Counted from the first letter of the stretch, positions 51,062 through 60,978 are shown. The stretch is 64,000 nucleotides of DNA from Ilyomonas sp965199905 (GCA_965199905.1 OZ241366.1:2294001-2358000); one strand, 5' to 3'. Program-made: numbers and translations. The notes: generated by a model from the letters alone, not told the origin.

Positions 51062-51991
51062 ATGATAAAACCAACGATTGTTGTTGCCGGAAGTTCTAAT
51101 ACCGATATGGTGATTAAAGCAACCTCGCTGCCACGCGCCGGTGAAACGATTTTAGGCGGTCATTTCTTTAAGAATGCCGGTGGAAAAGGCGCTAACCAGG
51201 CTGTGGCTGCTGCACGGTTAGACGGCAATGTTACGCTGATTGCAAAGATTGGAAATGACGTGTTTGGCAAAGAAGCAAAAGAAGGTTTTGTGCAAGAGAA
51301 CATCCATACGGAATTTGTATTTGTTGATGAAGGAAAGGCATCCGGTATTGCCCTGATAACGGTTGATGACAAAGGTGAAAACTGCATTGCGGTTGCGCCG
51401 GGTGCCAATGCTTGCTTACACCGTGAAGATATTGATAAAGCAAGGGCTGTAATAGCTGGCGCTGACATTGTTTTGGTTCAGTTAGAGATACCCTTAGATA
51501 CGGTGGCATATATTGTTCAACTGGCTTCGCAATTAAAAAAAACAATCATCCTGAACCCCGCGCCGGCAGCGGCTTTGAGTGATGATGTATATAGCAGGCT
51601 GACCTTCTTTACACCTAATGAAACAGAAGCTTCGCTATTAAGTGGTGTTAAAATAAATGACAAGGCATCAGCGCAGCAGGCAGCTAATTATTTCTTACAA
51701 AAAGGTGTAATAAATGTCATCATTACATTGGGTAAGGAAGGCGCTTTGTGGTGCCATAAAAAGGAGTGCATCAGCATTGCTTCGCCTGTGGTACATGCAG
51801 TAGATACCACGGCTGCCGGTGATGTTTTCAACGGCGCTTTATCAGTGGCGTTAGGCGAGGGAAACAACGTTGAAGAAGCTATCCGTTTTGCCACGAATGC
51901 GGCGGCTTTATCGGTCACTAAATTGGGTGCGCAATCATCCGCGCCTTACCGTAGTGAAGTGAACCATTTTATAAATCAGCAAACACAATAA
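51062..51991 (+). CDS. rbsK: Ribokinase
   Basis: Phosphorylates D-ribose to ribose-5-phosphate in the cytosol. 309 residues of the PfkB family: VVAGSSNTDMVIKATSLPRAGETILGGHF (substrate-binding start), NAGGKGANQAVAAARL (signature 1, anion and sugar contact) and DTTAAGDVFNGAL (signature 2, catalytic Asp in GD). LGKEGALWCHKK precedes it. The gene lies 9 bp before a sugar transporter gene and upstream of a nucleoside hydrolase, giving a coherent ribose route. Confidence 0.96.
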   Translation: MIKPTIVVAGSSNTDMVIKATSLPRAGETILGGHFFKNAGGKGANQAVAAARLDGNVTLIAKIGNDVFGKEAKEGFVQENIHTEFVFVDEGKASGIALITVDDKGENCIAVAPGANACLHREDIDKARAVIAGADIVLVQLEIPLDTVAYIVQLASQLKKTIILNPAPAAALSDDVYSRLTFFTPNETEASLLSGVKINDKASAQQAANYFLQKGVINVIITLGKEGALWCHKKECISIASPVVHAVDTTAAGDVFNGALSVALGEGNNVEEAIRFATNAAALSVTKLGAQSSAPYRSEVNHFINQQTQ

Positions 51992-52000
51992 TTACGTTGT

Positions 52001-53002
52001 ATGTTCATCATTGAAAATTATAGCACGGCTGTTCTGTTTTGCATCATCACCATGCTGTGCTGGGGTTCATGGGCAAACACACAAAAGCTTGCCATTAAAA
52101 CCTGGCGATTCGAATTGTTTTACTGGGATTATGTCATCGGCATTCTATTAATTTCGTTATTGTTTGCGTTTACGCTCGGTAGTCATGGTGAGGCAGGCAG
52201 AAGCTTTTTGCCAGACCTGCAACAAGCCGAAAGCAATAATATTTTAAGTGCGTTTGCAGGTGGCGTTATATTCAACGCTGCCAACATTTTGTTTGGTGCT
52301 GCCGTTACTATTGCGGGCCTTGCGGTCGCGTTTCCCATCGGCATCGGCATTGCGCTGGTGCTGGGTGTATTCATCAATTATTCGGCTACGCAAAAGGGCA
52401 ATGCAACCCTGTTGTTTGCCGGTGTTGCTTTCGTTATTGTCGCCATTGTATTAAATGCTGTTGCTTATAAGAAGAAGGGCAATAGTACCAATGCCATTAC
52501 TACGAAAGGTATTATTATTTCGGTTGTTGCCGGTGTGCTGATGTCGTTCTTTTACCGCTTCATCGCGGCGTCTATGGACGTGGATAATTTTCAGTCGCCC
52601 GCCGCTGGCAGGATGACGCCTTATACGGCTGTGGTTATCTTTTCCATTGGCGTTTTCGTTTCAAACTTTATATTCAATACCGCTATGATGAGAAGACCGG
52701 TAAGCGGTGAGCCGGTAAGTTATAAAGACTATTTTTCGGGTGGCTTATCCACGCATTTCATTGGCGTGCTGGGCGGCATGATCTGGGGCATTGGCAACTC
52801 ATTTAATCTCATCGCTTCAGGCAAAGCCGGTCCTGCTATTTCGTATGGGTTAGGGCAAGGCGCTACACTCGTGGCAGCCTTATGGGGTGTATTTATCTGG
52901 AAAGAATTTTCGCCGTTTACCGCCACAACGCGCGGCTTGGTGGCAGCTATGTTTTTATGTTTTATTGCGGGTATTGGATTGATTATTTATGCGGGTTTAT
53001 AG
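52001..53002 (+). CDS. GRP-type sugar transporter (glucose/ribose porter family)
   Basis: 333 residues, about ten membrane segments (e.g. AVLFCIITMLCWGSWAN, VIGILLISLLFAFTL, GIAFPIGIGIALVLGVFINY-like stretches, LLFAGVAFVIVAIVLNAVAY, ATTRGLVAAMFLCFIAGIGLIIY). Two repeated halves typical of the drug/metabolite superfamily. Location between ribokinase and nucleoside hydrolase suggests ribose or nucleoside uptake. Substrate not provable from sequence. Confidence 0.88.
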   Translation: MFIIENYSTAVLFCIITMLCWGSWANTQKLAIKTWRFELFYWDYVIGILLISLLFAFTLGSHGEAGRSFLPDLQQAESNNILSAFAGGVIFNAANILFGAAVTIAGLAVAFPIGIGIALVLGVFINYSATQKGNATLLFAGVAFVIVAIVLNAVAYKKKGNSTNAITTKGIIISVVAGVLMSFFYRFIAASMDVDNFQSPAAGRMTPYTAVVIFSIGVFVSNFIFNTAMMRRPVSGEPVSYKDYFSGGLSTHFIGVLGGMIWGIGNSFNLIASGKAGPAISYGLGQGATLVAALWGVFIWKEFSPFTATTRGLVAAMFLCFIAGIGLIIYAGL

Positions 53003-53094
53003 AGGTCGCATCCGATTATAACGACATGATGAACAGGAACGCATCACAACTGCCGGCTTTTGTGTTCTCCGGTTAATTTATTTAAAACTTACTT

Positions 53095-54075
53095 ATGCTG
53101 AAGCCGCTTTTTTTTCTGTCTCTTTTCTTTCTTATTGCATTCTTGCCAAAGCAGAAAGATGAATTGCCGGCACCTGTCATTTTCGATACCGATATGGGAC
53201 CCGATTATGATGATGCGGGTGCGATTGCTTTGCTTTATGCCTTTGCTGACAGTAATAAAATCAATATTCTTGCTACGATGGCAAGCACAAAATATGAAGG
53301 CGTTGCCGGCGTGCTGAATGTGTTTAATACTTACTTCAAACGACCCAACATGTCCATCGGGATTCCTAAAAACTACGCAGTGGAGCAGCGCGACTGGCAG
53401 CATTGGACAGATACGTTGTTAGCTAATTATCCGCATCAAATAAAGAAGAATAATGAAGCAGAAGATGCAGTAACATTATACCGGAAACTATTGGCAAAAC
53501 AGCCCGATAACAGCGTTACCATTATTACCGTAGGATTTCTGACCAACATATCCAATTTGCTGCAAACGAAACCGGATACCTATTCTTCATTAAGTGGCGT
53601 TGATCTGGTGAATAAGAAAGTGATGAAAATGGTATCTATGGCGGGTAAGTTTCCCGGAGGAAAAGAATTTAATGTGTTTAAAGACATCGAGGCTTCGCAA
53701 TATGCTTTCGCTCATTTTCCAAAGCCTGTTTATTTCTGCGGATTCGAGATTGGCGAACACATCCAATGCGGACTGCCATTGGTTCATAACAATGCCATTC
53801 GAAACAGTCCGGTGAAAGATGTATTCCGCATTTCTATACCACAAGCTGCCGAAGACAGTGCGGGCAGGAAGAGCTGGGATGAAGTGACAACCTTACTTGC
53901 CATCAGCGATTATACACCTTATTACAGTATCAAAGAAGGCAACATCGTAGTAGCGGAAGATGGCAGCAATACATGGAATGAAAAGGAAAAAAACCAGTTC
54001 TATTTTATTAATAAAAATGCAGCGTCTACCATGCAACAAAAGATTGATAAATTGATGATGCACCAGCCGCGCTGA
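53095..54075 (+). CDS. Nucleoside hydrolase (inosine/uridine-preferring type), secreted
   Basis: 326 residues with an N-terminal hydrophobic signal (LFFLSLFFLIAFLPKQ). PVIFDTDMGPDYDDAGAIALLYAF is the calcium-binding DTDxxxDxDDA motif. MVSMAGKFPGGKEFNVFKDIEASQYAF carries the catalytic Asn/His area (NVFKDIEAS) and EVTTLLAISDYT completes the fold. It splits ribonucleosides to ribose and base in the periplasm, feeding the transporter and ribokinase just upstream. Confidence 0.92.
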   Translation: MLKPLFFLSLFFLIAFLPKQKDELPAPVIFDTDMGPDYDDAGAIALLYAFADSNKINILATMASTKYEGVAGVLNVFNTYFKRPNMSIGIPKNYAVEQRDWQHWTDTLLANYPHQIKKNNEAEDAVTLYRKLLAKQPDNSVTIITVGFLTNISNLLQTKPDTYSSLSGVDLVNKKVMKMVSMAGKFPGGKEFNVFKDIEASQYAFAHFPKPVYFCGFEIGEHIQCGLPLVHNNAIRNSPVKDVFRISIPQAAEDSAGRKSWDEVTTLLAISDYTPYYSIKEGNIVVAEDGSNTWNEKEKNQFYFINKNAASTMQQKIDKLMMHQPR

Positions 54076-54179
54076 ATCACATAGATACGGCAGAGCAGCA
54101 CAAAGAATGATCTAAAATCACAGCCTCTTATTTATCCTTGAGCAACTGTTCTGTAAAGAATTTTGCAGAACAATAAAGA

Positions 54180-54520
54180 TAAGGATAGATGGCTTTCTCC
54201 GTAGGAGCTTTCTATTTAAAAAATACAAACTAAAAGGATTTAATATGCTCCAGAGGAGCTACCTGTTTGTAGTAGTAGAAGGAAAAACAAGAAGAATTCA
54301 AGATGCTCCGCAGGAGCTACCTGTTTGTAGCAACAGTGCACATGCAAAATCCCTCATTGCTCCATAGGAGCTACCTGTTTGTAGCAAAAGGAAAGCAGGG
54401 GTTCAATATGCTCCGCAGGAGCTACCTGTTAAGTAAATTTAGTTATCAATAACAGGTAACTCCTGCGGAGCAAAAGAAATATCACCGATGCCTGCTACAA
54501 ACAGGTAATGCCGATGGCAC
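54180..54520. repeat. REP-like element cluster
   Basis: Half-units at about 54194 (CTCCGTAGGAGCTTTCTATT), 54247, 54303 and 54359 (GCTCCxxAGGAGCTACCTGT) spaced about 56 bp apart, then a full 62-bp palindrome at 54410-54471 (GCTCCGCAGGAGCTACCTGT) followed by CTACAAACAGGTAATGCC. Same family as the elements around the RAYT gene 7 kb upstream. Confidence 0.85.
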
Positions 54521-54602
54521 TGATTGGTTTCTGTTCCTTGTCGAAATGGATGCGTATTTTTTATCTGAATATCATACACCAACCCTGTGCTCCTCACTGT
54601 AC

Positions 54603-55745
54603 TCAGTGCCTCTGTGGTGTAAAGAAGCGCGCAATCCGAAACGGCTTCAAATCAAAACCAACCTCTTTCTCCAACGCCATATCTGCCAGTATTTTTCCTG
54701 ATAAGGAAGAGAATTTAAAGCCGTGACCGGAACAAGGACTGCCAATGATGATGTTCTTATGTTGGGGATGATTATCCAGTATAAAATGCTCATCCGGCGT
54801 ATTGGTGTACATGCACACGGAAGAGTAATGAAACTGCGGTTTTATGTTGATATGATAATGTACAATTTCATCCATCGCAACTCTTTCTTCTTCACTCACT
54901 TCCGGCGATAACAAGTCCGGTTCTATCGGCGTTCCCGCATGGTGATTGGCGATTTTTATCCCATCACCCAAATCACCAAAGCCATAAAACGTTTTTTGCT
55001 TCTGATACTCCCAAATGTATATCGGTAAAGCCTTTGGAACAAGCGCCTTTTGCAAAGCAGGATTCTCATTTTTATACCAGTACAACACCTGCCGTTCCAC
55101 CACCAAAGGCAGCTTCAATTCGGGCAGCAACTGACCTAACCACGCACCTGCACTCACAATCAGTTTATGCACAACATAACTTCCTTTATCAGTCATAATT
55201 TCAACGCTGTTATTCGATGGTTTGATGGCAATTACTTTCTCATTATACAGCAATATCGCGCCATTCTTTTTTGCCAATGTCAGGTTCGCACGTATGCATT
55301 CCTCCGGGAATAAAATACCTGCATCACGCTCCAGCACCGCCACCGTTTCTTCATTCACCTTCAACGCCGGGAAGCATTGCTGTATCTCATTATTGTTTAA
55401 GTATTCATACGCAATATCATGCGTTTCTGCACTCAGTTTTGCGCCCGTTATTACACCTGCATCCGCCGCGCCCAGCATCAGTCCGCCGGTCTTCAAAAAC
55501 AGTTGTTTTCTATAAGCCGTTTCCAGTTCGTCCCACAGCTTATACGCCTCTTTCACCAGCGGCACGTACATCGGGCTTTCATGGTATGCCTGCCGGATAA
55601 TGCGGCTCTGCCCGTGCGAGGAACCGAATGTATGCGGCGGTGTAAACCTGTCTATACCACACACTTTCAAGCCTGTTTTGGAAAGATGATACAACGCCGA
55701 ACTTCCGTTTGCCCCAAGCCCCAGAACTATCACATCGAATTGCAT
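54603..55745 (-). CDS. FAD-dependent sarcosine oxidase/N-methyltryptophan oxidase-like enzyme
   Basis: 380 residues: FDVIVLGLGANGSSALYHLSKTGLKVCGIDRF (FAD-binding GxGxxG), HGQSRIIRQAYHESPMYVPLV (SolA/SoxA signature), and near the C-terminus IIGSPCSGHGFKFSSLSGKILADMA, where Cys in SPCSGHGFK is the covalent FAD attachment site of monomeric sarcosine oxidases. It oxidises secondary N-methyl amino acids. Substrate not determined. It is transcribed leftwards opposite the ribose cluster and next to the GH13 gene, 48 bp away. Confidence 0.92.
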   Translation of the reverse strand: MQFDVIVLGLGANGSSALYHLSKTGLKVCGIDRFTPPHTFGSSHGQSRIIRQAYHESPMYVPLVKEAYKLWDELETAYRKQLFLKTGGLMLGAADAGVITGAKLSAETHDIAYEYLNNNEIQQCFPALKVNEETVAVLERDAGILFPEECIRANLTLAKKNGAILLYNEKVIAIKPSNNSVEIMTDKGSYVVHKLIVSAGAWLGQLLPELKLPLVVERQVLYWYKNENPALQKALVPKALPIYIWEYQKQKTFYGFGDLGDGIKIANHHAGTPIEPDLLSPEVSEEERVAMDEIVHYHINIKPQFHYSSVCMYTNTPDEHFILDNHPQHKNIIIGSPCSGHGFKFSSLSGKILADMALEKEVGFDLKPFRIARFFTPQRH

Positions 55746-55793
55746 AGAAGTAATGGTAATTCTTTTTGTAATGACACGACAAATCTATCCGGT

Positions 55794-57818
55794 TTACTCT
55801 TTTCCAGACAGCAAAAATACCCGCGCTCCCGAACCGATGAGAGAGATGTTTGCTTTGGCTGCATCCTGCATCGGATACATGATTTGTTCCCCCGTAAATA
55901 AATCGGTCAATACAAGTGTATTCCAGGTTTTGTTTAGCAAACTACGTACATCAAGTGAAGCCACAATTGCAACGCTATCCATATTTATAATCGTAACAAT
56001 CGTCTCCATCTCATTCCACCTTCTGAACGCAATAACAGAAGGAGATGCGGTTGTTATTTCTTCCATCTTGCCATTCAATAAACAGGAATGCGATGCTCTT
56101 AACGCAATCACCTTTTGATAGAAGGGAAACAAGCCATTGCTGTCTAATGATTGTATGGATTGATCAGCCAAAAACGTCGGCTTCTTCTTCCTCGGAAACG
56201 TTTTTATGCCCGCTTCCTGCCCGTCATAAATCATGGGAATACCCGGCAGCACAAACGTTAGTATTGCCGCCGTTTTCGTTTGTTCCAAACTATGATTTGA
56301 AACAAACCTTGGCAAGTCATTGTTCTCCAGAAACCGCAGCCGTAAACCACCGGAAGCGTCATCACCAAACATTGCATTGTGCATCAAACTGTCGCGTTTC
56401 TTTTTGCTCGGATGGTTAAAAACAGTCAGTGTTTTTTCCGGGTGATATTCATATTGCCAGCTCCATTGCGATACCCAGCCGGTGTCTGCCGTCCAGTCGT
56501 ACACCGCATCAAATCCCTTCGTTAATGCACCGCCAAACTCTTTATCTTCGGCTAAAAAAAACAGGTCGGGTTTAATGGCTTTCAATGCCGTTTGTAACCG
56601 TTTTCCAAAGTCAGGCTGCCGGGCATTCACGCCCCATACCGCATCGAAGCGATAGCCATCAATGTCATACTTCTTTACCCAGTATGTACACGCTTCTATC
56701 ATCCATTGCTGTACTTCTTTGTTTATATAATTCAGGTTTACCAGATCGTCCCAGAAGTAATACACAAAGCCGCTGCTGTCTTTGTGGTAATGCGATGAAT
56801 ACATGGCGCCGTCATCTTTATGCTGGTAAAAGTTGTAGTAATGCGAAGCGTCTTTATACTTTGCTGCCTCTTCTGCATACGCGTGATGAATAGAGGTATG
56901 ATTCGGCACGAAATCAAACAACACGCGTAGTCCCAATCGCTTTGCTGTATCAATCAATCGCTGCAACTGCGATTCCGTTCCCAAATCATCGCGCAGCGAA
57001 AAATAATCCGTCACTTCATAACCCTGGCTTTTATCTAAGTTTTGCATCAGCGGCTGCAGCCAGATGGTATTCACACCCAAACTTTTTATCTCCGGCAGCT
57101 TCGCCGTAATGTCGCCATACGTGGGGTTGGCCACAAATGCATGTGGTGAAATTTCATAAATTACCGCGCTGTCTATCCACGGCGCGTGCATCGTATTCAT
57201 GTCGAACGCCTGCACCAGATTTGCCTTCTTCATCACAAACGTTTCAAACCTTGCCGTGTCCTTCCCCGATGTAACCATCACGTTAAAATAGTACGTTCCT
57301 TCTTCCTTCGGCATTACAATACTTGCCACCGAATCATCCGCATTGCGAATCGCCGCCCGCGCCGGGTTTCTCTCATCTTCTGTCCAGTGATAACGCAACG
57401 TTTGCCAGGGATTCATCACCATCTTTGTATGCAGTACAATGGTATGTTCTTTCACTTCCGCATATGGTATCAGTAGAGGTTCCGGGTGATAACCTAACGT
57501 CAGCCGCACTGTACCTGACACAATCCTCTTTCCACCTTCCCTACTCTCTGCCCAAACCGCATTCACTCCCTCATGCAACACAAACGAAAACCGGAACACA
57601 CCTTCATTCACTGCCACCGCAAACGTCTCGTTATCCAGATGAATAACAATCGTCTTCGCCCGAATTCCATACACCGAGCCACGCATCGTTTGCTCCGGCA
57701 GCCACGCTACCGCATCCCGGCTATGCAACACAACAGATGCTGCGTGTACCGCAAAAGGAGAGAAGCAAAGCGAAGTCAACAGCAAAGAAACAAGCTTTCC
57801 AATCATCCGGTTCATCAT
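55794..57818 (-). CDS. GH13 alpha-amylase-family glycosidase, secreted
   Basis: 674 residues with a signal MIGKLVSLLLTSLCFSPFAVHA, an N-terminal beta-domain (about 25-215), then the barrel: LGVNTIWLQPLMQ, conserved region I LFDFVPNHTS, region II DIDGYRFDAVWGVN (nucleophile Asp), region III LFFLAEDKE (acid Glu) and region IV RFLENNDLPRF (His of the usual NHD replaced by Asn, the Asp kept). The C-terminal domain ends SGARVFLLSGKE. Most like cyclomaltodextrinase/neopullulanase-type or periplasmic alpha-amylases. The His-to-Asn change may alter activity. Confidence 0.93.
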   Translation of the reverse strand: MMNRMIGKLVSLLLTSLCFSPFAVHAASVVLHSRDAVAWLPEQTMRGSVYGIRAKTIVIHLDNETFAVAVNEGVFRFSFVLHEGVNAVWAESREGGKRIVSGTVRLTLGYHPEPLLIPYAEVKEHTIVLHTKMVMNPWQTLRYHWTEDERNPARAAIRNADDSVASIVMPKEEGTYYFNVMVTSGKDTARFETFVMKKANLVQAFDMNTMHAPWIDSAVIYEISPHAFVANPTYGDITAKLPEIKSLGVNTIWLQPLMQNLDKSQGYEVTDYFSLRDDLGTESQLQRLIDTAKRLGLRVLFDFVPNHTSIHHAYAEEAAKYKDASHYYNFYQHKDDGAMYSSHYHKDSSGFVYYFWDDLVNLNYINKEVQQWMIEACTYWVKKYDIDGYRFDAVWGVNARQPDFGKRLQTALKAIKPDLFFLAEDKEFGGALTKGFDAVYDWTADTGWVSQWSWQYEYHPEKTLTVFNHPSKKKRDSLMHNAMFGDDASGGLRLRFLENNDLPRFVSNHSLEQTKTAAILTFVLPGIPMIYDGQEAGIKTFPRKKKPTFLADQSIQSLDSNGLFPFYQKVIALRASHSCLLNGKMEEITTASPSVIAFRRWNEMETIVTIINMDSVAIVASLDVRSLLNKTWNTLVLTDLFTGEQIMYPMQDAAKANISLIGSGARVFLLSGKE

Positions 57819-57944
57819 ATCGTTTTAGTGGCAGATATCTGCAACATGATTGTTAGGATATCCAAATCAAACTACATCATCTAATACGAAGGAACACACA
57901 ACTTTCCTGCGTATATCATTCACGAATTATCTTATACGCCAAAG

Positions 57945-59010
57945 CTGCAACCAAACATAGCGAAACCGTTCAGGCACAGCCACATTTCACGCCACGCCTC
58001 GGATTATTAGATGCCACCATGATCGTTGCCGGCAGCATGGTCGGCTCCCACATTTTCATCGTCAGCTCTTATATGGAGCTGGACGCTGGCAGCGCCGGCT
58101 GGCTCATGGCAGGCCGGGTGCTCACCGCGCTTATAACGGTTGCCGCAGCCCTCAGTTATATCGAACTCAGCACCCTTTTCCCCAAAGCCGGCGGCACCTA
58201 CATCTATCTCAAAGAAGCTTACAACCTTCTCATTGGCTTCCTTTATGGCTGGAGTTTTTTTGCCGCCATCCTTACCTCCGATGCCTGGTACGGCATCACT
58301 TTCATTGCCGGCGAGGTAAAAAATTCTAAGCGCAACGTGGGTCTCGCCCTCTTCCTCGGCACGCTCATCGTTACCACGCTTTATTGCCTCTGCAATGTTA
58401 TGTATCTCGCCGTCCTTCCGTTGGGAAATTCACCGTCCGATGCCACAAGCATCGCCTTCGCGCCCGACAACCGCGTAGGCGTGACCGCCACCCTCCAGAT
58501 ATTCGGCGCCAAAAGCGCCCTCGTAGTTGCCGCGCTCATCATGCTGTCCAATTTGGGCTGCAACAACGGTCTCGGCATCTCCGGCGCGCCCGTTTATTAT
58601 GCCATAGCAAAAGATGGTCTGTTCTTCAAAAGCGTTGGCAGGCTAAATAAAGCCGCCGTGCCCGTCAATGGCATCTGGCATCAGTGCCTCGTTGCCATCC
58701 TTTTATGTCTCAGCGGCAGTTATGGCGACCTGCCCGATTATATCTCCTTCGTCGTCATGCTCTTTTACATCATCACCTTCCGGGCATCTTCCGCCTGTGC
58801 AAAAAAATGCCGGATGCAGAGCATCCTTCTAAAGCATTTGGCTACCCGGTGTTGCCCATCGTTTACATGATTCCGGCGGCTGTTTTTTGCTTATCGCTTA
58901 TTTTTTATCGTCCCGGTTTCACCAGCCGCGGCTTGCTCATTGTGCTCACGGGAATACCGGTGTATTATGTAATGATCGGCAGGAGGAAGAAAGAAGTAAA
59001 AGAAGATTGA
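57945..59010 (+). pseudogene. Amino acid permease (APC family), broken
   Basis: The reading frame PRLGLLDATMIVAGSMVGSHIFIVSS (from about 57985; no start codon seen) through GFLYGWSFFAAIL then jumps straight to TSDAWYGITFIAGEVKNSKRN, skipping about 120 residues and several membrane segments, i.e. an internal deletion near 58270-58285. It runs to CLSGSYGDLPDYISFVVMLFYIIT, where a one-base loss near 58772 shifts the frame. The end (GIFRLCKKMPDAEHPSKAFGYPVLPIVYMIPAAVF...) continues in another frame to 59010. Non-functional. Confidence 0.8.
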
Positions 59011-59020
59011 GTAATAACAG

Positions 59021-59147
59021 GTAAGTAGTCATGCACAATTATCCAAGCAAAACTCAGTTATCAGATTCCGCATGGCGCTGAAGACGCCACAGGTTGCGGA
59101 ATGACGAAACCGCTTTATTATCCGTTTAATTGTGCATGGCTACTTAC
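59021..59147. repeat. Nested inverted repeat, MITE-like
   Basis: Outer arms GTAAGTAGTCATGCACAATT at 59021 and AATTGTGCATGGCTACTTAC at 59128-59147 pair with one or two mismatches. An inner hairpin ATTCCGCATGGCG...CGCCACAGGTTGCGGAAT sits in the middle. No coding capacity. Could be a miniature transposable element or a folded transcript. Confidence 0.6.
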
Positions 59148-59150
59148 TAT

Positions 59151-59192
59151 TAAAAACGCTGGCAAGGTTTTAAAATCTTGTCAGCGTTTTAT
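59151..59192. terminator. Bidirectional rho-independent terminator
   Basis: AAAACGCTGGCAAG, loop TTTTAAAAT, CTTGTCAGCGTTTT, with a T run on one side and an A run on the other, so it works in both directions. It lies between the permease pseudogene (rightward) and the DUF4836 gene (leftward), which converge here. Confidence 0.85.
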
Positions 59193-59301
59193 TCGCTTTA
59201 GAAAAGCCCGATCATTGCCCGGAACCCTGACCGGAGCGTCGCAAGGGACGATCAATCAAAGCGACGGACGATGGCTACCAAAAATGTATTTTGTTCTTCT
59301 T

Positions 59302-60978
59302 TTATTGAATTGCTGAATCTGCGGGTGCTTGCATCATGGTCGATGTATCCGGCTGTTCCATTGGCATTTCGTTCATGCCGGCTTCGCTTTTCATTCGCTT
59401 CATGGTTTCGGATAAGGAACCGAAGTACCTGGCGAGCGTGGCAAGACTGTTTTCTTTGTTGTTTGTTGTGTGCAATTCGGCATGACCGCTAATGGAGCCA
59501 TTGCTGAAATTGTCGGACGTGGCGATGACATCTTTAAAAGTTTGCTTAGCTGATGCCGTTATGCTGGTTGCCGATGAATCGGCAGGCATGGCATTGAGTA
59601 TGGTGGCAATATCAACATAAAAAACAACCGCATTTCCTTTGGCTTTATCGCTAACGCCGGAAGGCAGCGTAACCTTGCCGGAACCGGCTACATACTGCTG
59701 CATAAGGGACGCATCGGAAGATATAACGATGTTCCTGGCATCGGAATACATGCTGAGCGTCGAGTCTTCTGCCATAAAACCGGGAACGAACTGCCCGCCT
59801 TTTTGCACCATGAGACCTTTTTTGGCAAGGGCAGCAACAATTTTATCGTAAGCGGCTTTGTCGCCGATGGCGGCGTCAATAACCAGTTTTGCGCTGGGTG
59901 AGGCGTAGGTTTGCGTCATTCCCGGAAATGTTTTTTGCTCCATGCCTACGTTTGAAAACACAACGGCAAAATCGCCTTTGAAGGCATTGGTGACATCGCC
60001 AAGCGTAATACCTAAGTTGCCCAGGAACTGATCGGCCGTTTGCGCCAACCCGGCAAAGTTGAGAATGGAAACGATGAGTTTGGGATCGAAGGAAAACAGG
60101 GCGAAACCTGTAACCGCGCCTGGATATTTGTTGAGTAAATCCATATTTACTTTAGGTCCGGCGTATTTTTTCAACGTATCTTTAAAAGCATCGTTGGGAT
60201 ACGATTTCATATCCATATCCACTTCGCCATTGTTGAAGTTGATGGCGCCGGCAGTGTATGTGTCTTTAAAAAGATCGGAAGCTTTGCTCATGCCAACCAT
60301 TGGTATGCTGGCGAGCGCACCGTTTGAATTAGACCAAAAGAACATATCTGCCTTGCCATCGTTGGCGTCTTTAAACTGCTTTACGGAAGCGAGCGAAGCT
60401 TCTTCTTTCTGAGAAAAGAAAGTAACAAGCTGTTGATGTGCTGCTTCCGCGGTGCCGGTTTGCTCGCCGGTTTGCGTATTGTAGCCGCTTACGTTGCTCA
60501 TGATCACGATATCGTCCGTCCAGCCAATAGCTGAAGAACCTTTTACGGTGGCGTAGCTGAAATCTTTTTCTTTTTTAATTTCTGCACCCGGGCTTTTCTT
60601 TTTGAGGAAGGTTTCAAAATCGGAAGCTTTATCCAGAACAGCTACCACGCCTGTGCTTACCGTAGAGCCGCTCATGATGCTGCCGCTTTGGTTAACAAAC
60701 AGGAAAATATCTTTGGTAACGTCGATGCCGGAAGATGCAATATCTGCCGACGTGAGCGCCATTGAAGTGTCTTCGCTGAAAGCGGACCGCATAAGAGAAT
60801 CAAGACTGATTTTACTGTCGGTCAGTTTATCGTTCAGCTTTTTTGGATTGATGCTGAACACAACCGAAGCATCTTTAGGGATGTATTTCGTTTGCTTTGG
60901 TGCAGATGAAGTACAGGACGTAATGAAAACAATGAGAAGCAACAGCCAGCCTGCGGCCGTGTATCTTGTTTGCAACAT
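59302..60978 (-). CDS. DUF4836-family lipoprotein
   Basis: 558 residues: MLQTRYTAAGWLLLLIVFITSC with lipobox Cys, then TKYIPKDASVVFSINPKKLNDKLTDSKISLDSLM, the DUF4836 opening. A repeated alpha/beta body follows (VVAVLDKASDFETFLKKKSPGAEIKKEKDFSYATV) with a Met/Pro-rich tail (MKRMKSEAGMNEMPMEQPDTSTMM). Function unknown. It is a Bacteroidota-restricted family anchored in the outer or inner membrane. Confidence 0.9.
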   Translation of the reverse strand: MLQTRYTAAGWLLLLIVFITSCTSSAPKQTKYIPKDASVVFSINPKKLNDKLTDSKISLDSLMRSAFSEDTSMALTSADIASSGIDVTKDIFLFVNQSGSIMSGSTVSTGVVAVLDKASDFETFLKKKSPGAEIKKEKDFSYATVKGSSAIGWTDDIVIMSNVSGYNTQTGEQTGTAEAAHQQLVTFFSQKEEASLASVKQFKDANDGKADMFFWSNSNGALASIPMVGMSKASDLFKDTYTAGAINFNNGEVDMDMKSYPNDAFKDTLKKYAGPKVNMDLLNKYPGAVTGFALFSFDPKLIVSILNFAGLAQTADQFLGNLGITLGDVTNAFKGDFAVVFSNVGMEQKTFPGMTQTYASPSAKLVIDAAIGDKAAYDKIVAALAKKGLMVQKGGQFVPGFMAEDSTLSMYSDARNIVISSDASLMQQYVAGSGKVTLPSGVSDKAKGNAVVFYVDIATILNAMPADSSATSITASAKQTFKDVIATSDNFSNGSISGHAELHTTNNKENSLATLARYFGSLSETMKRMKSEAGMNEMPMEQPDTSTMMQAPADSAIQ

